Below the pieces are notes generated by a model. The model was not told the origin of the DNA, searched no databases, and saw nothing but the letters and a program-made list of their open reading frames with translations. 6,415 bases of DNA from Chitinophagaceae bacterium. GTDB lineage: Bacteria > Bacteroidota > Bacteroidia > Chitinophagales > Chitinophagaceae. The stretch is taken from the NCBI GenBank assembly GCA_019454915.1, contig JACFNM010000239.1, positions 1 to 6,415 of the forward strand, in the 5' to 3' direction. Positions 1 to 6,048 of this stretch are shown here, piece after piece (positions within the stretch are counted from its first letter, which is position 1; every line of letters starts with the position of its first letter). A program made the position numbers and the translations under genes.

Positions 1-108
1 TCTCTCTCATAAACTGGTACCACCTGATGGTTATCATTCTCCTACCTGAGATCTATCATTGTTGTGTTTAAGATAAAATGGTATTATTTCGGATAAAACA
101 AATCAGAA

Positions 109-813
109 GCTCCTGGATTTATAGGACTAACAGCCAATGGCGGGTTTGCGAAATATGTGGTAGTGGAAGATTATATGGTTCACCTCGTTCCGGAAGGGTT
201 CAGTTTTGAACAGGGCGCATTAGTAGAGCCGGCGGCCGTTGCGGCGTACGCCGTTTTACAAAGCGGATTGAAAATGGGACAAACCGTATTGGTTTCCGGC
301 GCCGGTCCCATCGGACTCCTTTGTGTGCAAGCCTCGATTGCCGCCGGCGCCACGAAAGTGATCGTAACGGATATTGCCGAAAAAAGATTGGCGAAAGCAA
401 AAGAGATAGGTGCAACCCATATTATTAATGCTACTTCTTCTGACATACCCGGCAGGTCAGGGAAATTACCGGATATGGAGTGGATGTATTTTTGGACGCA
501 GCCGGGGTGCAGGCCTCTTACAGCACGGGAATTGGTTCCCTAAGGAATGGAGGAACAGCAGTGCTGGTGGCATTGTTCGGCAAGCCGGTTACGCATAACG
601 CCTTAGACCAGGTTTTGCGGGAGATAACCATTAGAGGAATTATTGCTTACCGGAATATATTTCCGCAGGTTATTGAATTAATTCATAGCGGCAGAATGCC
701 GGTGGAAAAACGGTTACGCGAAAGATAAGCTTAGATAAAATCGTTCCGGACGGATTTGAAGCCCTCGTGAACAATCCTGAAGAAGTAAAATCCTGATTGA
801 TATTAACCGATAG
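109..813 (+). pseudogene. Decayed zinc-type alcohol / 2,3-butanediol dehydrogenase remnant
   Basis: This is the C-terminal two thirds of a medium-chain zinc alcohol dehydrogenase of the sorbitol/2,3-butanediol dehydrogenase type. These enzymes oxidise secondary alcohols or polyols with NAD(H). Homology-like sequence begins near 112 (PGFIGLTANGGFAKY), continues through LVEP, the NAD-binding GAGPIG motif and VIVTD, then breaks. Near 450 the reading moves from frame 1 to frame 3 (QVREITGYGVDVFLDAAG). Near 711 it moves to frame 2 (VTRKISLDKIVPDGFEAL). A third shift near 790 is needed to replace the early stop TGA at 794 with the usual VKILI-type ending and a TAG at 811-813. Each shift equals one missing base. 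The N-terminal 110 or so residues, with the catalytic zinc cysteine, the GHE motif and the structural zinc cysteines, are absent: no frame of 1-108 resembles them. The fragment cannot make an active enzyme. The family assignment is from recognition; substrate is unknown. Confidence 0.85.
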
Positions 814-830
814 AATGGGTGTATTCAAAT

Positions 831-884
831 AAACTTTTGGGGTTGAGCCTCCATCATGGCACCCCGGCAACACCCCAAAAGTTT
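831..884. repeat. 13-bp perfect inverted repeat (hairpin) after the dehydrogenase remnant
   Basis: AAACTTTTGGGGT (831-843) is matched exactly by its reverse complement ACCCCAAAAGTTT (872-884) around a 28-base loop. The loop can add a short inner stem (GCC 847-849 with GGC 866-868). It starts 17 bases after the reconstructed stop of the dehydrogenase, so it may be that gene's former terminator. There is no clear T-run after it on either strand. The arms also resemble the CCCCAAAAGTT-type ends seen in some IS3-group insertion sequences, but no transposase is present, so that reading is only a possibility. Confidence 0.6.
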
Positions 885-1043
885 GTCTTTCAGAACTTCC
901 GGGTTACACAAACGGACGTCATCTCACGAATTGTAAAGGCTACGTTTTATAGGCAAACGGTTATCAAATCAATAGAACTGATGAAGCAAAATGGGATATT
1001 CTCATTGAACGATTTATTCTTTACTTTGTAGAAATGTGAATGA

Positions 1044-1952
1044 ATGCAAGGATTACCAACCGTGAACATACTCGATCTTGAATTTTTAGGAGAGTCGAAT
1101 GTAATTGCGGGCTATCTGATGGAGTCAGAGGATGGACTTATCCTGGTCGAGACCGGCCCGGAGACTACTTTTGACTCACTTTGTAAAGCCATTGAGAAAA
1201 GCGGACATTATTGGAAGGACATCAGGCATGTCTTACTGACCCATATTCACTTTGACCATGCGGGTGCTGCGTGGAAATTAGCGGATAACGGAGCTAAGGT
1301 TTATGTTCATCCCAAAGGTCTTCCCCATTTACATAATCCGGAGAAGCTATGGAATTCTGCTAAGCGGATCTATTTGGATGATATGGAGCGGCTGTGGGGA
1401 GAAATGAAACCGATCGATGAAAAGCTATTGATCCCGGTTGACGAAGGCAGTCAGTTGCATATCGGAGGAGTGGAGTTTAAGGTTTATTATACGCCGGGGC
1501 ATGCGATTCATCACAATGCCTATCAGTTAGGAAACGTATTGTTTACCGGTGATGTGGCAGGTGTAAAGATTGGTAACGGCCCGGTGGTTCCTCCATGTCC
1601 GCCCCCGGATATTAATATAGAATTGTGGAAGCAGTCCATTCAGAAGCTGCGGGCGTTGCATTCAGCAACGCTTTACCTGGCGCATTTCGGGCCGGTGTTT
1701 AATACGGTCGCCCATTTTAATCAGTTGGAGATGATGTTAGACGACTGGAAGGGTTGGATGAAACCATTTTATGATAAACAGATTCCGCCGGCAGAAATCA
1801 CACCTCAGTTTGTAGCCTATACCCAAAATCAATTAGGAAAATACGGCGTTTCAGAAGGAGACATTGAACGCTATGAAAAAGGGAATCCGTCCTTTATGTC
1901 GGTCACGGGACTATTGCGGTATTGGAAATTGAAAGAGGAGGGACGTCTCTAA
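1044..1952 (+). CDS. Metallo-beta-lactamase-fold metal-dependent hydrolase
   Basis: This 302-residue protein belongs to the MBL-fold superfamily, in the glyoxalase II-like hydrolase group. The metal-binding set is complete: THIHFDHAG with H67, H69, D71 and H72, then H153 in TPGHAIHH, D170 in FTGDVAG, and H214 in LAHFGPV. These ligands normally hold two metal ions (usually zinc) that activate water for hydrolysis. There is no signal peptide or membrane segment, so it is probably cytoplasmic. After the core, residues 215-302 form a mostly helical C-terminal extension rich in W, Y and charged residues. The substrate cannot be inferred: the fold covers thioesters, lactones, phosphodiesters and more. 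The ATG at 1044 is the first in frame after a stop. There is no Shine-Dalgarno sequence, and the GTG at 1062 is a possible alternative start. It stands alone, converging on the aminotransferase, and is not in an operon with an intact gene. Confidence 0.9.
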   Translation: MQGLPTVNILDLEFLGESNVIAGYLMESEDGLILVETGPETTFDSLCKAIEKSGHYWKDIRHVLLTHIHFDHAGAAWKLADNGAKVYVHPKGLPHLHNPEKLWNSAKRIYLDDMERLWGEMKPIDEKLLIPVDEGSQLHIGGVEFKVYYTPGHAIHHNAYQLGNVLFTGDVAGVKIGNGPVVPPCPPPDINIELWKQSIQKLRALHSATLYLAHFGPVFNTVAHFNQLEMMLDDWKGWMKPFYDKQIPPAEITPQFVAYTQNQLGKYGVSEGDIERYEKGNPSFMSVTGLLRYWKLKEEGRL

Positions 1953-1981
1953 TATCAGGGTCAACCATACGTCTGTCGGCT

Positions 1982-2005
1982 ATACGTAGTTTCATAACTA
2001 CGTAT
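1982..2005. terminator. Hairpin between convergent genes, possible bidirectional terminator
   Basis: ATACGTAGTT (1982-1991) and AACTACGTAT (1996-2005) are perfect reverse complements around a 4-base loop. The hairpin lies 29 bases after the hydrolase stop and downstream of the convergent aminotransferase, where a shared terminator is expected. There is no pronounced T-run on either strand, so the role is inferred from position and symmetry. Confidence 0.5.
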
Positions 2006-2018
2006 TCGCTATGTTCTC

Positions 2019-2035
2019 TCAAGACTCCGTCTTGA
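2019..2035. terminator. Second small hairpin in the convergent gap
   Basis: TCAAGAC (2019-2025) pairs with GTCTTGA (2029-2035) across a 3-base loop. It lies 24 bases downstream of the aminotransferase stop on the minus strand and could act with the neighbouring hairpin. There is no T-run after it in either direction. The stem is short, so support is modest. Confidence 0.35.
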
Positions 2036-2059
2036 AAAGTACAATCTTAATATCCATCT

Positions 2060-3253
2060 CTACATCTGCTCCTGATATACTTCCAGCGCCTTTTCCAGGC
2101 AATCCATGGCTTTATGAATCGCATCCACATTCAGAACATAGGCAAGTCGCACTTCTTTTTTACCGAGCCCTTCCGTTGCATAAAAACCGGTTGCCGGAGC
2201 CATCATCACCGTTTGTTGTTCATGAGAGAAAGACTCCAGCAGCCATTGGCAGAATTTATCGGAATCGTCAATCGGCAATTCTGCCATCGCATAAAAAGCT
2301 CCGCCCGGATCGGGACAAAAGACGCCCGGCATTTTATTGAGCCGCTCAACCAGCGTATTCTTTCTCAGCAGATATTCGGCTTTGGTGGACTGGAAATAGT
2401 CATCCGGCAAATCCAGCGCCGCTTCTCCTGCAATCTGTCCAAAGGTAGGAGGACTCAATCTTGCCTGCCCGAATTTTAAGGCCGTTTCCAGCACTTCTTT
2501 GTTTCTGGTAACGAGGGCGCCGATTCTTGCACCGCATGCGCTGTACCTTTTTGAAATGGTGTCCATCAATACCACGTGATCATCCGAGTCTTTTAGCAGC
2601 ATAGCGCTGAAATGTGTGCCGGTATAGGCAAACTCGCGGTAGGCTTCATCAGCAAAAAGATACAACCCGTGTTTTTTGACTATCGTCTTCAGGGTTTCCA
2701 ATTCTTCGCGACTATACAGGTAGCCCGTTGGATTATTCGGGTTGCATATCAAAATCGCTTTCGTGCGATCCGTGATTCTTTCTTCAAGTGCAGAAATAGG
2801 AGGGAGGGCAAAGCTTTCCCGGATATAGGATGTAACGGGCACCACATTGATGCCCGCAGTGATGGCAAAACCTCTGTAGTTAGCATAAAACGGTTCGGGA
2901 ATAATTACTTCATCACCCGGATCGAGGCAGCTCATCATCGCGAATAGTATAGCTTCGGAACCACCGGTAGTGATCAGTATTTGCGAATAGTCAATTTCAA
3001 TGCCCGCTTTCCCGTAGTAATTCACCAGTTTCCGGCGATAGCTCTCAATTCCTGCGCTATGACTGTATTCCAGGATCTTAAATTCAGAGTGGCGTACGGC
3101 GTCCAGCATGGGAGCCGGCGTTTCAATATCCGGCTGTCCGATATTGAGATGATAGACCTTGATCCCCTTCTTTTTGGCAGATTCGGCATAAGGAACAAGT
3201 CTCCGTATGGGAGAAGCAGGCATCACCTGACCGCGATTACTGATGGCTAACAT
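2060..3253 (-). CDS. PLP-dependent class I/II aminotransferase (aspartate aminotransferase-like)
   Basis: This 397-residue enzyme is a fold-type I aminotransferase, moving an amino group between an amino acid and a 2-oxo acid by way of pyridoxal phosphate. In order there are a substrate-side NIGQPDIETP (37-46), a TTGGSEAI cofactor-phosphate region (95-102), NPNNPTG (171-177), D202 and Y205 in FADEAYR, the Schiff-base lysine K235 in DTISKRYSACGARIG, R243, and a C-terminal substrate-carboxylate arginine R369 in VRLAY. All key residues are present and length is typical. I place the start at the ATG at 3253 (MLAISNRGQVMPASPIRRL), which matches the usual N-terminus and sits four bases after a -7 promoter element. 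The longer reading from 3307 adds 18 hydrophobic residues and runs through that promoter. It diverges from folD and converges with the MBL hydrolase. The exact amino acid used is not determined; aspartate or a broad range is plausible. Confidence 0.93.
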   Translation of the reverse strand: MLAISNRGQVMPASPIRRLVPYAESAKKKGIKVYHLNIGQPDIETPAPMLDAVRHSEFKILEYSHSAGIESYRRKLVNYYGKAGIEIDYSQILITTGGSEAILFAMMSCLDPGDEVIIPEPFYANYRGFAITAGINVVPVTSYIRESFALPPISALEERITDRTKAILICNPNNPTGYLYSREELETLKTIVKKHGLYLFADEAYREFAYTGTHFSAMLLKDSDDHVVLMDTISKRYSACGARIGALVTRNKEVLETALKFGQARLSPPTFGQIAGEAALDLPDDYFQSTKAEYLLRKNTLVERLNKMPGVFCPDPGGAFYAMAELPIDDSDKFCQWLLESFSHEQQTVMMAPATGFYATEGLGKKEVRLAYVLNVDAIHKAMDCLEKALEVYQEQM

Positions 3254-3257
3254 GTAA

Positions 3258-3285
3258 CAAATATAAAAAACCATCAGATGCCAAA
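3258..3285 (-). promoter_or_regulatory. Bacteroidota-type promoter of the aminotransferase gene
   Basis: Read on the minus strand, TATATTTG (3265-3258) is an exact TAnnTTTG -7 element. A TTTG (3285-3282) inside a T-run lies 16 bases upstream, shorter than the usual spacing of about 19, so the -33 assignment is loose. Only four bases (TTAC) separate the -7 element from the ATG at 3253, so transcription should begin at or within a base or two of the start codon. Confidence 0.6.
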
Positions 3286-3348
3286 AAAAATTACTAATCG
3301 TATCCATCCTGCCATCGCCGGATAAACGCTTTTACAGATGATTTCAGC

Positions 3349-3379
3349 TTTGCCTTTTCATTTTTCGCCTCTACCTTTG
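3349..3379 (+). promoter_or_regulatory. Bacteroidota-type promoter of folD (TTTG-N19-TACCTTTG)
   Basis: A -33 element TTTG at 3349-3352 and a -7 element TACCTTTG at 3372-3379 are separated by exactly 19 bases, a full match to the Bacteroidota primary sigma consensus. The -7 element ends four bases (TGCC) before the folD ATG at 3384, which predicts a leaderless or near-leaderless folD-queE transcript. Confidence 0.75.
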
Positions 3380-3383
3380 TGCC

Positions 3384-4259
3384 ATGCAAATATTAGATGG
3401 CAAGTTGGTTGCTCAAACCGTAAAAGAGGATTTAAAGCAGAAAACAGATATCCTGAAAAGAGAAGGCAAAAAGCCTCCTCATTTAGCTGCAATTCTGGTC
3501 GGGCATAATGGCGCCAGCGAAACGTATGTGGCTTCCAAAGTGAGGACTTGTGAGGAGCTTGGTTATCAATCCACCCTGATTCGTTTTGAAACGGAGGTAA
3601 CGGAAGACGAGCTTCTTCAGAAGATCCGGGAACTGAACCAGGATGATGGAGTGGATGGTATTTTGGTTCAATTACCTCTACCGGCACAGATTTCTGAAGA
3701 GAAGGTAATCAACACCATTTCAGCACAGAAGGACGTGGATGGTTTTCATCCTGCTAATATTGGAAAAATGATACAGGGGCAGCCCGCCTATATTCCTGCT
3801 ACCCCATATGGCATCTTACTCCTGTTGGAATATTATAAAATTGAAACGAAAGGTAAGCACGCCGTGGTTATCGGACGGAGCAATATTGTAGGCCGCCCCA
3901 TTAGTATTCTGCTCAGTCAGAACACGCCAACCGGAAATTGTACGGTCACGATCTGTCATTCGCATACACGTAATTTGAAGGACATTTGTTTACAGGCTGA
4001 TATCATCGTAGCCGCTCTCGGTAAACCTGAGTTTCTAACGGCGGATATGGTTAAGGACGGAGCTGTCGTTATTGATGTAGGCATTACGCGTGTTCCGGAC
4101 GCCGGTAAGAAAAAAGGCTATGCCCTGAAAGGAGATGTACATTTTGAGACCGTAGCGCCCAAATGCAATTATATCACGCCCGTTCCGGGAGGTGTAGGCG
4201 CTATGACAATAGCTGCTTTGATGAAGAATACCTATCTCGCCGCTATTCAAAGAAATTGA
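3384..4259 (+). CDS. folD: FolD: methylene-tetrahydrofolate dehydrogenase / methenyl-tetrahydrofolate cyclohydrolase
   Basis: FolD is a cytoplasmic bifunctional enzyme. It oxidises 5,10-methylene-THF to 5,10-methenyl-THF with NAD(P)+ and then hydrolyses it to 10-formyl-THF, the one-carbon donor for purines and initiator tRNA. At 291 residues it has normal length. The N-terminal catalytic domain carries ASETYVASK with Y48 and the catalytic K52, [10 protein letters not shown] (91-100) with Q96, and KDVDGFHP with D119. The Rossmann domain has [12 protein letters not shown] (161-172), and the C-terminal [10 protein letters not shown] (266-275) closes the folate site. Where E. coli has PCTP, this protein has PATP (138-141), a substitution I would not expect to abolish activity. 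The start is fixed by the promoter four bases upstream and by the normal N-terminus MQILDGK. queE follows after 6 bases, so the two are likely one transcript. Confidence 0.97.
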   Translation: MQILDGKLVAQTVKEDLKQKTDILKREGKKPPHLAAILVGHNGASETYVASKVRTCEELGYQSTLIRFETEVTEDELLQKIRELNQDDGVDGILVQLPLPAQISEEKVINTISAQKDVDGFHPANIGKMIQGQPAYIPATPYGILLLLEYYKIETKGKHAVVIGRSNIVGRPISILLSQNTPTGNCTVTICHSHTRNLKDICLQADIIVAALGKPEFLTADMVKDGAVVIDVGITRVPDAGKKKGYALKGDVHFETVAPKCNYITPVPGGVGAMTIAALMKNTYLAAIQRN

Positions 4260-4265
4260 GGATTT

Positions 4266-4901
4266 GTGGAAAAGCCTTCCAACGATCATAGCCAGAAGCT
4301 TCCAGTGATGGAGTCTTTCTACACCATCCAGGGAGAAGGCGCTCATCAGGGGAAAGCCGCCTGGTTTATTCGCCTTGGCGGATGTGATGTAGGTTGCGTC
4401 TGGTGTGATGTGAAGGAAAGCTGGGATAAGAATGCGCATCCGCAAATGACGGTTGATGAAATTCTGTCAGAGGCAATAGAAAACACGCCCCCTTCGCGGC
4501 CTTCCATTGTGGTCGTCACAGGCGGGGAGCCATTACTGCATGAACTGGGCGGTTTGACAACGGCGTTAAAACAAGCGGGATTCAGCACCCATCTTGAAAC
4601 ATCCGGAAGCAGCAGATTAACGGGTAGTTGGGACTGGATCTGTTTGTCACCCAAAAAATTTAAAGCTCCTTTACCCGAAATATTACCGTTAGCCGACGAA
4701 CTGAAAGTCGTAATATATCACCGTTCAGATTTTACGTGGGGCGAGCAATACGCAGCCCGTGTTAAAAAATCCTGCAGATTGTACCTGCAGCCTGAGTGGA
4801 GTAAATCTGAAACCGTAACGCCTTTGATCGTAGATTATATCAAGAAGCATCCCCAATGGCAGTTGAGCCTGCAAATACACAAATATATTAACGTGCCCTA
4901 A
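4266..4901 (+). CDS. queE: QueE: 7-carboxy-7-deazaguanine synthase (radical SAM)
   Basis: QueE converts 6-carboxy-5,6,7,8-tetrahydropterin to 7-carboxy-7-deazaguanine, a step towards queuosine in tRNA, using S-adenosylmethionine and a [4Fe-4S] cluster. The 211-residue protein shows the substrate-side FYTIQGEGAHQGK (18-30), the cluster motif C40-x3-C44-x2-C47 in GGCDVGCVWCD, the SAM-binding VTGGEPLL (84-91), and the usual C-terminal end LQIHKYINVP. The start is a GTG at 4266, giving a 14-residue lead before VMESFYTIQGEG. The in-frame ATG at 4308 would begin directly at MESFYTIQ and is the alternative; leads of similar length are common in relatives, so I prefer GTG. It begins 6 bases after the folD stop and has no promoter of its own that I can see. 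No clear terminator follows in the 57-base gap before the convergent reductase. Confidence 0.96.
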   Translation: MEKPSNDHSQKLPVMESFYTIQGEGAHQGKAAWFIRLGGCDVGCVWCDVKESWDKNAHPQMTVDEILSEAIENTPPSRPSIVVVTGGEPLLHELGGLTTALKQAGFSTHLETSGSSRLTGSWDWICLSPKKFKAPLPEILPLADELKVVIYHRSDFTWGEQYAARVKKSCRLYLQPEWSKSETVTPLIVDYIKKHPQWQLSLQIHKYINVP

Positions 4902-4958
4902 GACGCATGGATTAGGAATTGAGGATTGAAATTATAAATCTTCCCTTCTGAAGTTATC

Positions 4959-5945
4959 CTACGTCGTTACTACCCCGGCGCTCTCTTTTTCTTTTTTTAC
5001 GATATCCTTCATGATGATTGTAGCGTGCATCCTGGAATTTTCAATGAACCAGCTATGGGTGTTCATGCCGCCGCACACTACTCCGGCTAAATACATGTTT
5101 TTCTTATTCGTTTCCATGGTATCGGGGTTATAAGAAGGGCTTAAGCTTTCGTCTTCCGTCAGACTGATTCCCACTTTTCTCAGGAAATTGAAATCAGGAT
5201 GATAGCCGGTGGCTGCAATAACATAGTCGTTGGGTAAGCTAATCAATCCATCAGGAGTCTTAATGTCAACATCGTCTTCCCGGATAGCGGTTAACGAAGA
5301 GTTGAAAAATGCTTTTATACTTCCTTCCTTAATTCTGTTTTCTACGTCCGGCTTCACCCAGTATTTCACCCGTTCCCCGATGGCCGCATCCCTGATAACC
5401 ATGGTCACTTCCGCACCCTTCCTGTAGGTCTCCAATGCGGCGTCCACAGCCGAATTACTGGCGCCCACTACCACCACTTTTCGCAGGGCGTAGGCATGCG
5501 GCTCGCGATAATAATGAGTGACCTTGGAAAGGTTTTCTCCGGGAATATTCATCAATACAGGGTTATCATAGAAGCCGGTTGCAATGATAATATAGCGGGA
5601 AGTATATTTGTTTTTTGAAGTGGTCACCTCATAATACTCTCCCCGGTCATGGATTGAAGACACTTCTTCCTGCAGATGAACATTCAGGTGGTTGGAGATA
5701 GTGACCCGCCGGTAATATTCCAATGCTTCATTTCGCCTGGGCTTAACCAGGGTAGTTACAAAAGGAATACCCCCTATCTCCAGCAATTCTGAGGTGGAGA
5801 AGAAGGTCATATTATAAGGGTAATTATACAGGGAATTGACCAGGCAGCCTTTCTCCAGGATAGCATACTTCAGTCCTGCTTTTTGTGCTTCGAGTCCGCA
5901 TGCAAGTCCGATTGGACCTCCTCCAACTATGACAACATCTAACAT
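4959..5945 (-). CDS. ypdA: YpdA-family FAD/NAD(P)H oxidoreductase, probable bacillithiol disulfide reductase
   Basis: This 328-residue flavoprotein resembles YpdA (Bdr), which reduces bacillithiol disulfide with NADPH in bacillithiol-producing bacteria. It has two dinucleotide-binding folds: the FAD motif VIVGGGPIG (5-13) with acidic E31 in AILEKG, and the NADPH motif VVVVGASNSAVDAALE (157-172). Family-typical stretches are NSLYNYPYNMTFFSTSE (37-53), IIATGFYDNP (120-129), IPGENL (134-139), ATGYHPDF (245-252) and a C-terminal YLAGVVCGGMNTHSWFIEN. There is no CxxC redox pair of the thioredoxin reductase kind, as expected for YpdA. The cysteine in the Firmicute motif GGGPCG is isoleucine here (I12). 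Other cysteines present are C16, C34 and one in GVVCGG. No signal peptide is seen. The ATG at 5945 gives the normal MLDVVIVGGG start, about 40 bases below a -7 element. Bacillithiol use is inferred from the family; no bsh gene lies in the window. Confidence 0.88.
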   Translation of the reverse strand: MLDVVIVGGGPIGLACGLEAQKAGLKYAILEKGCLVNSLYNYPYNMTFFSTSELLEIGGIPFVTTLVKPRRNEALEYYRRVTISNHLNVHLQEEVSSIHDRGEYYEVTTSKNKYTSRYIIIATGFYDNPVLMNIPGENLSKVTHYYREPHAYALRKVVVVGASNSAVDAALETYRKGAEVTMVIRDAAIGERVKYWVKPDVENRIKEGSIKAFFNSSLTAIREDDVDIKTPDGLISLPNDYVIAATGYHPDFNFLRKVGISLTEDESLSPSYNPDTMETNKKNMYLAGVVCGGMNTHSWFIENSRMHATIIMKDIVKKEKESAGVVTT

Positions 5946-5985
5946 ATTTGAATAAAAAATTTAACGACGGCTTTAAAACTGTTTG

Positions 5986-5993
5986 CAAAGGTA
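5986..5993 (-). promoter_or_regulatory. Candidate -7 promoter element for the YpdA-like gene
   Basis: Minus-strand TACCTTTG (5993-5986) is an exact TAnnTTTG and is identical to the folD -7 element. No good TTTG lies about 19 bases upstream, so the -33 side is weak. It lies 40 bases before the ATG at 5945, giving an A/T-rich leader of about 35 bases with no Shine-Dalgarno sequence. Confidence 0.5.
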
Positions 5994-6048
5994 CGGACAG
6001 ATCCTGAAAGTGAATCTGAGCGGGTTTGTGTCTGTGTTCAGAAGACGC

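Noticed and set aside
1..108. The missing N-terminal half of the dehydrogenase, or another gene, in the first 108 bases
   Set aside because: All three plus-strand frames are broken by stops and show no zinc-ligand or GHE-like motif. The stretch is unassigned, A/T-rich sequence.
1021..1028. TTACTTTG as a -7 promoter element for the MBL hydrolase
   Set aside because: It misses the A of TAnnTTTG and has no TTTG at about 19 bases upstream. I could not support a promoter for this gene.
819..1031. A 70-codon open frame with GTG start on the plus strand
   Set aside because: It runs through the 831-884 hairpin, has no recognisable domain, no promoter and no start context, and overlaps another more protein-like reading near 953-1039. 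It is probably chance.
2011..3250. Plus-strand open frames opposite the aminotransferase (for example 2011-2340, 2114-2479, 2612-2947, 2981-3250)
   Set aside because: They are antisense shadows of a well-supported gene, with no recognisable domains or start signals.
3254..3307. N-terminal extension of the aminotransferase to the ATG at 3307
   Set aside because: The 18 extra residues are hydrophobic and unlike family N-termini, and they would be encoded across the -7 and -33 elements. The start at 3253 fits better.
4308..4310. ATG at 4308 as the queE start
   Set aside because: It would begin right at the conserved MESFYTIQGEG block with no lead, and would leave a 48-base gap after folD. The GTG at 4266 gives a normal lead and a 6-base gap. 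It remains a possible alternative.
4902..4958. A terminator between the convergent queE and YpdA-like genes
   Set aside because: I found no stem of more than four pairs and no T-run, so nothing was called.
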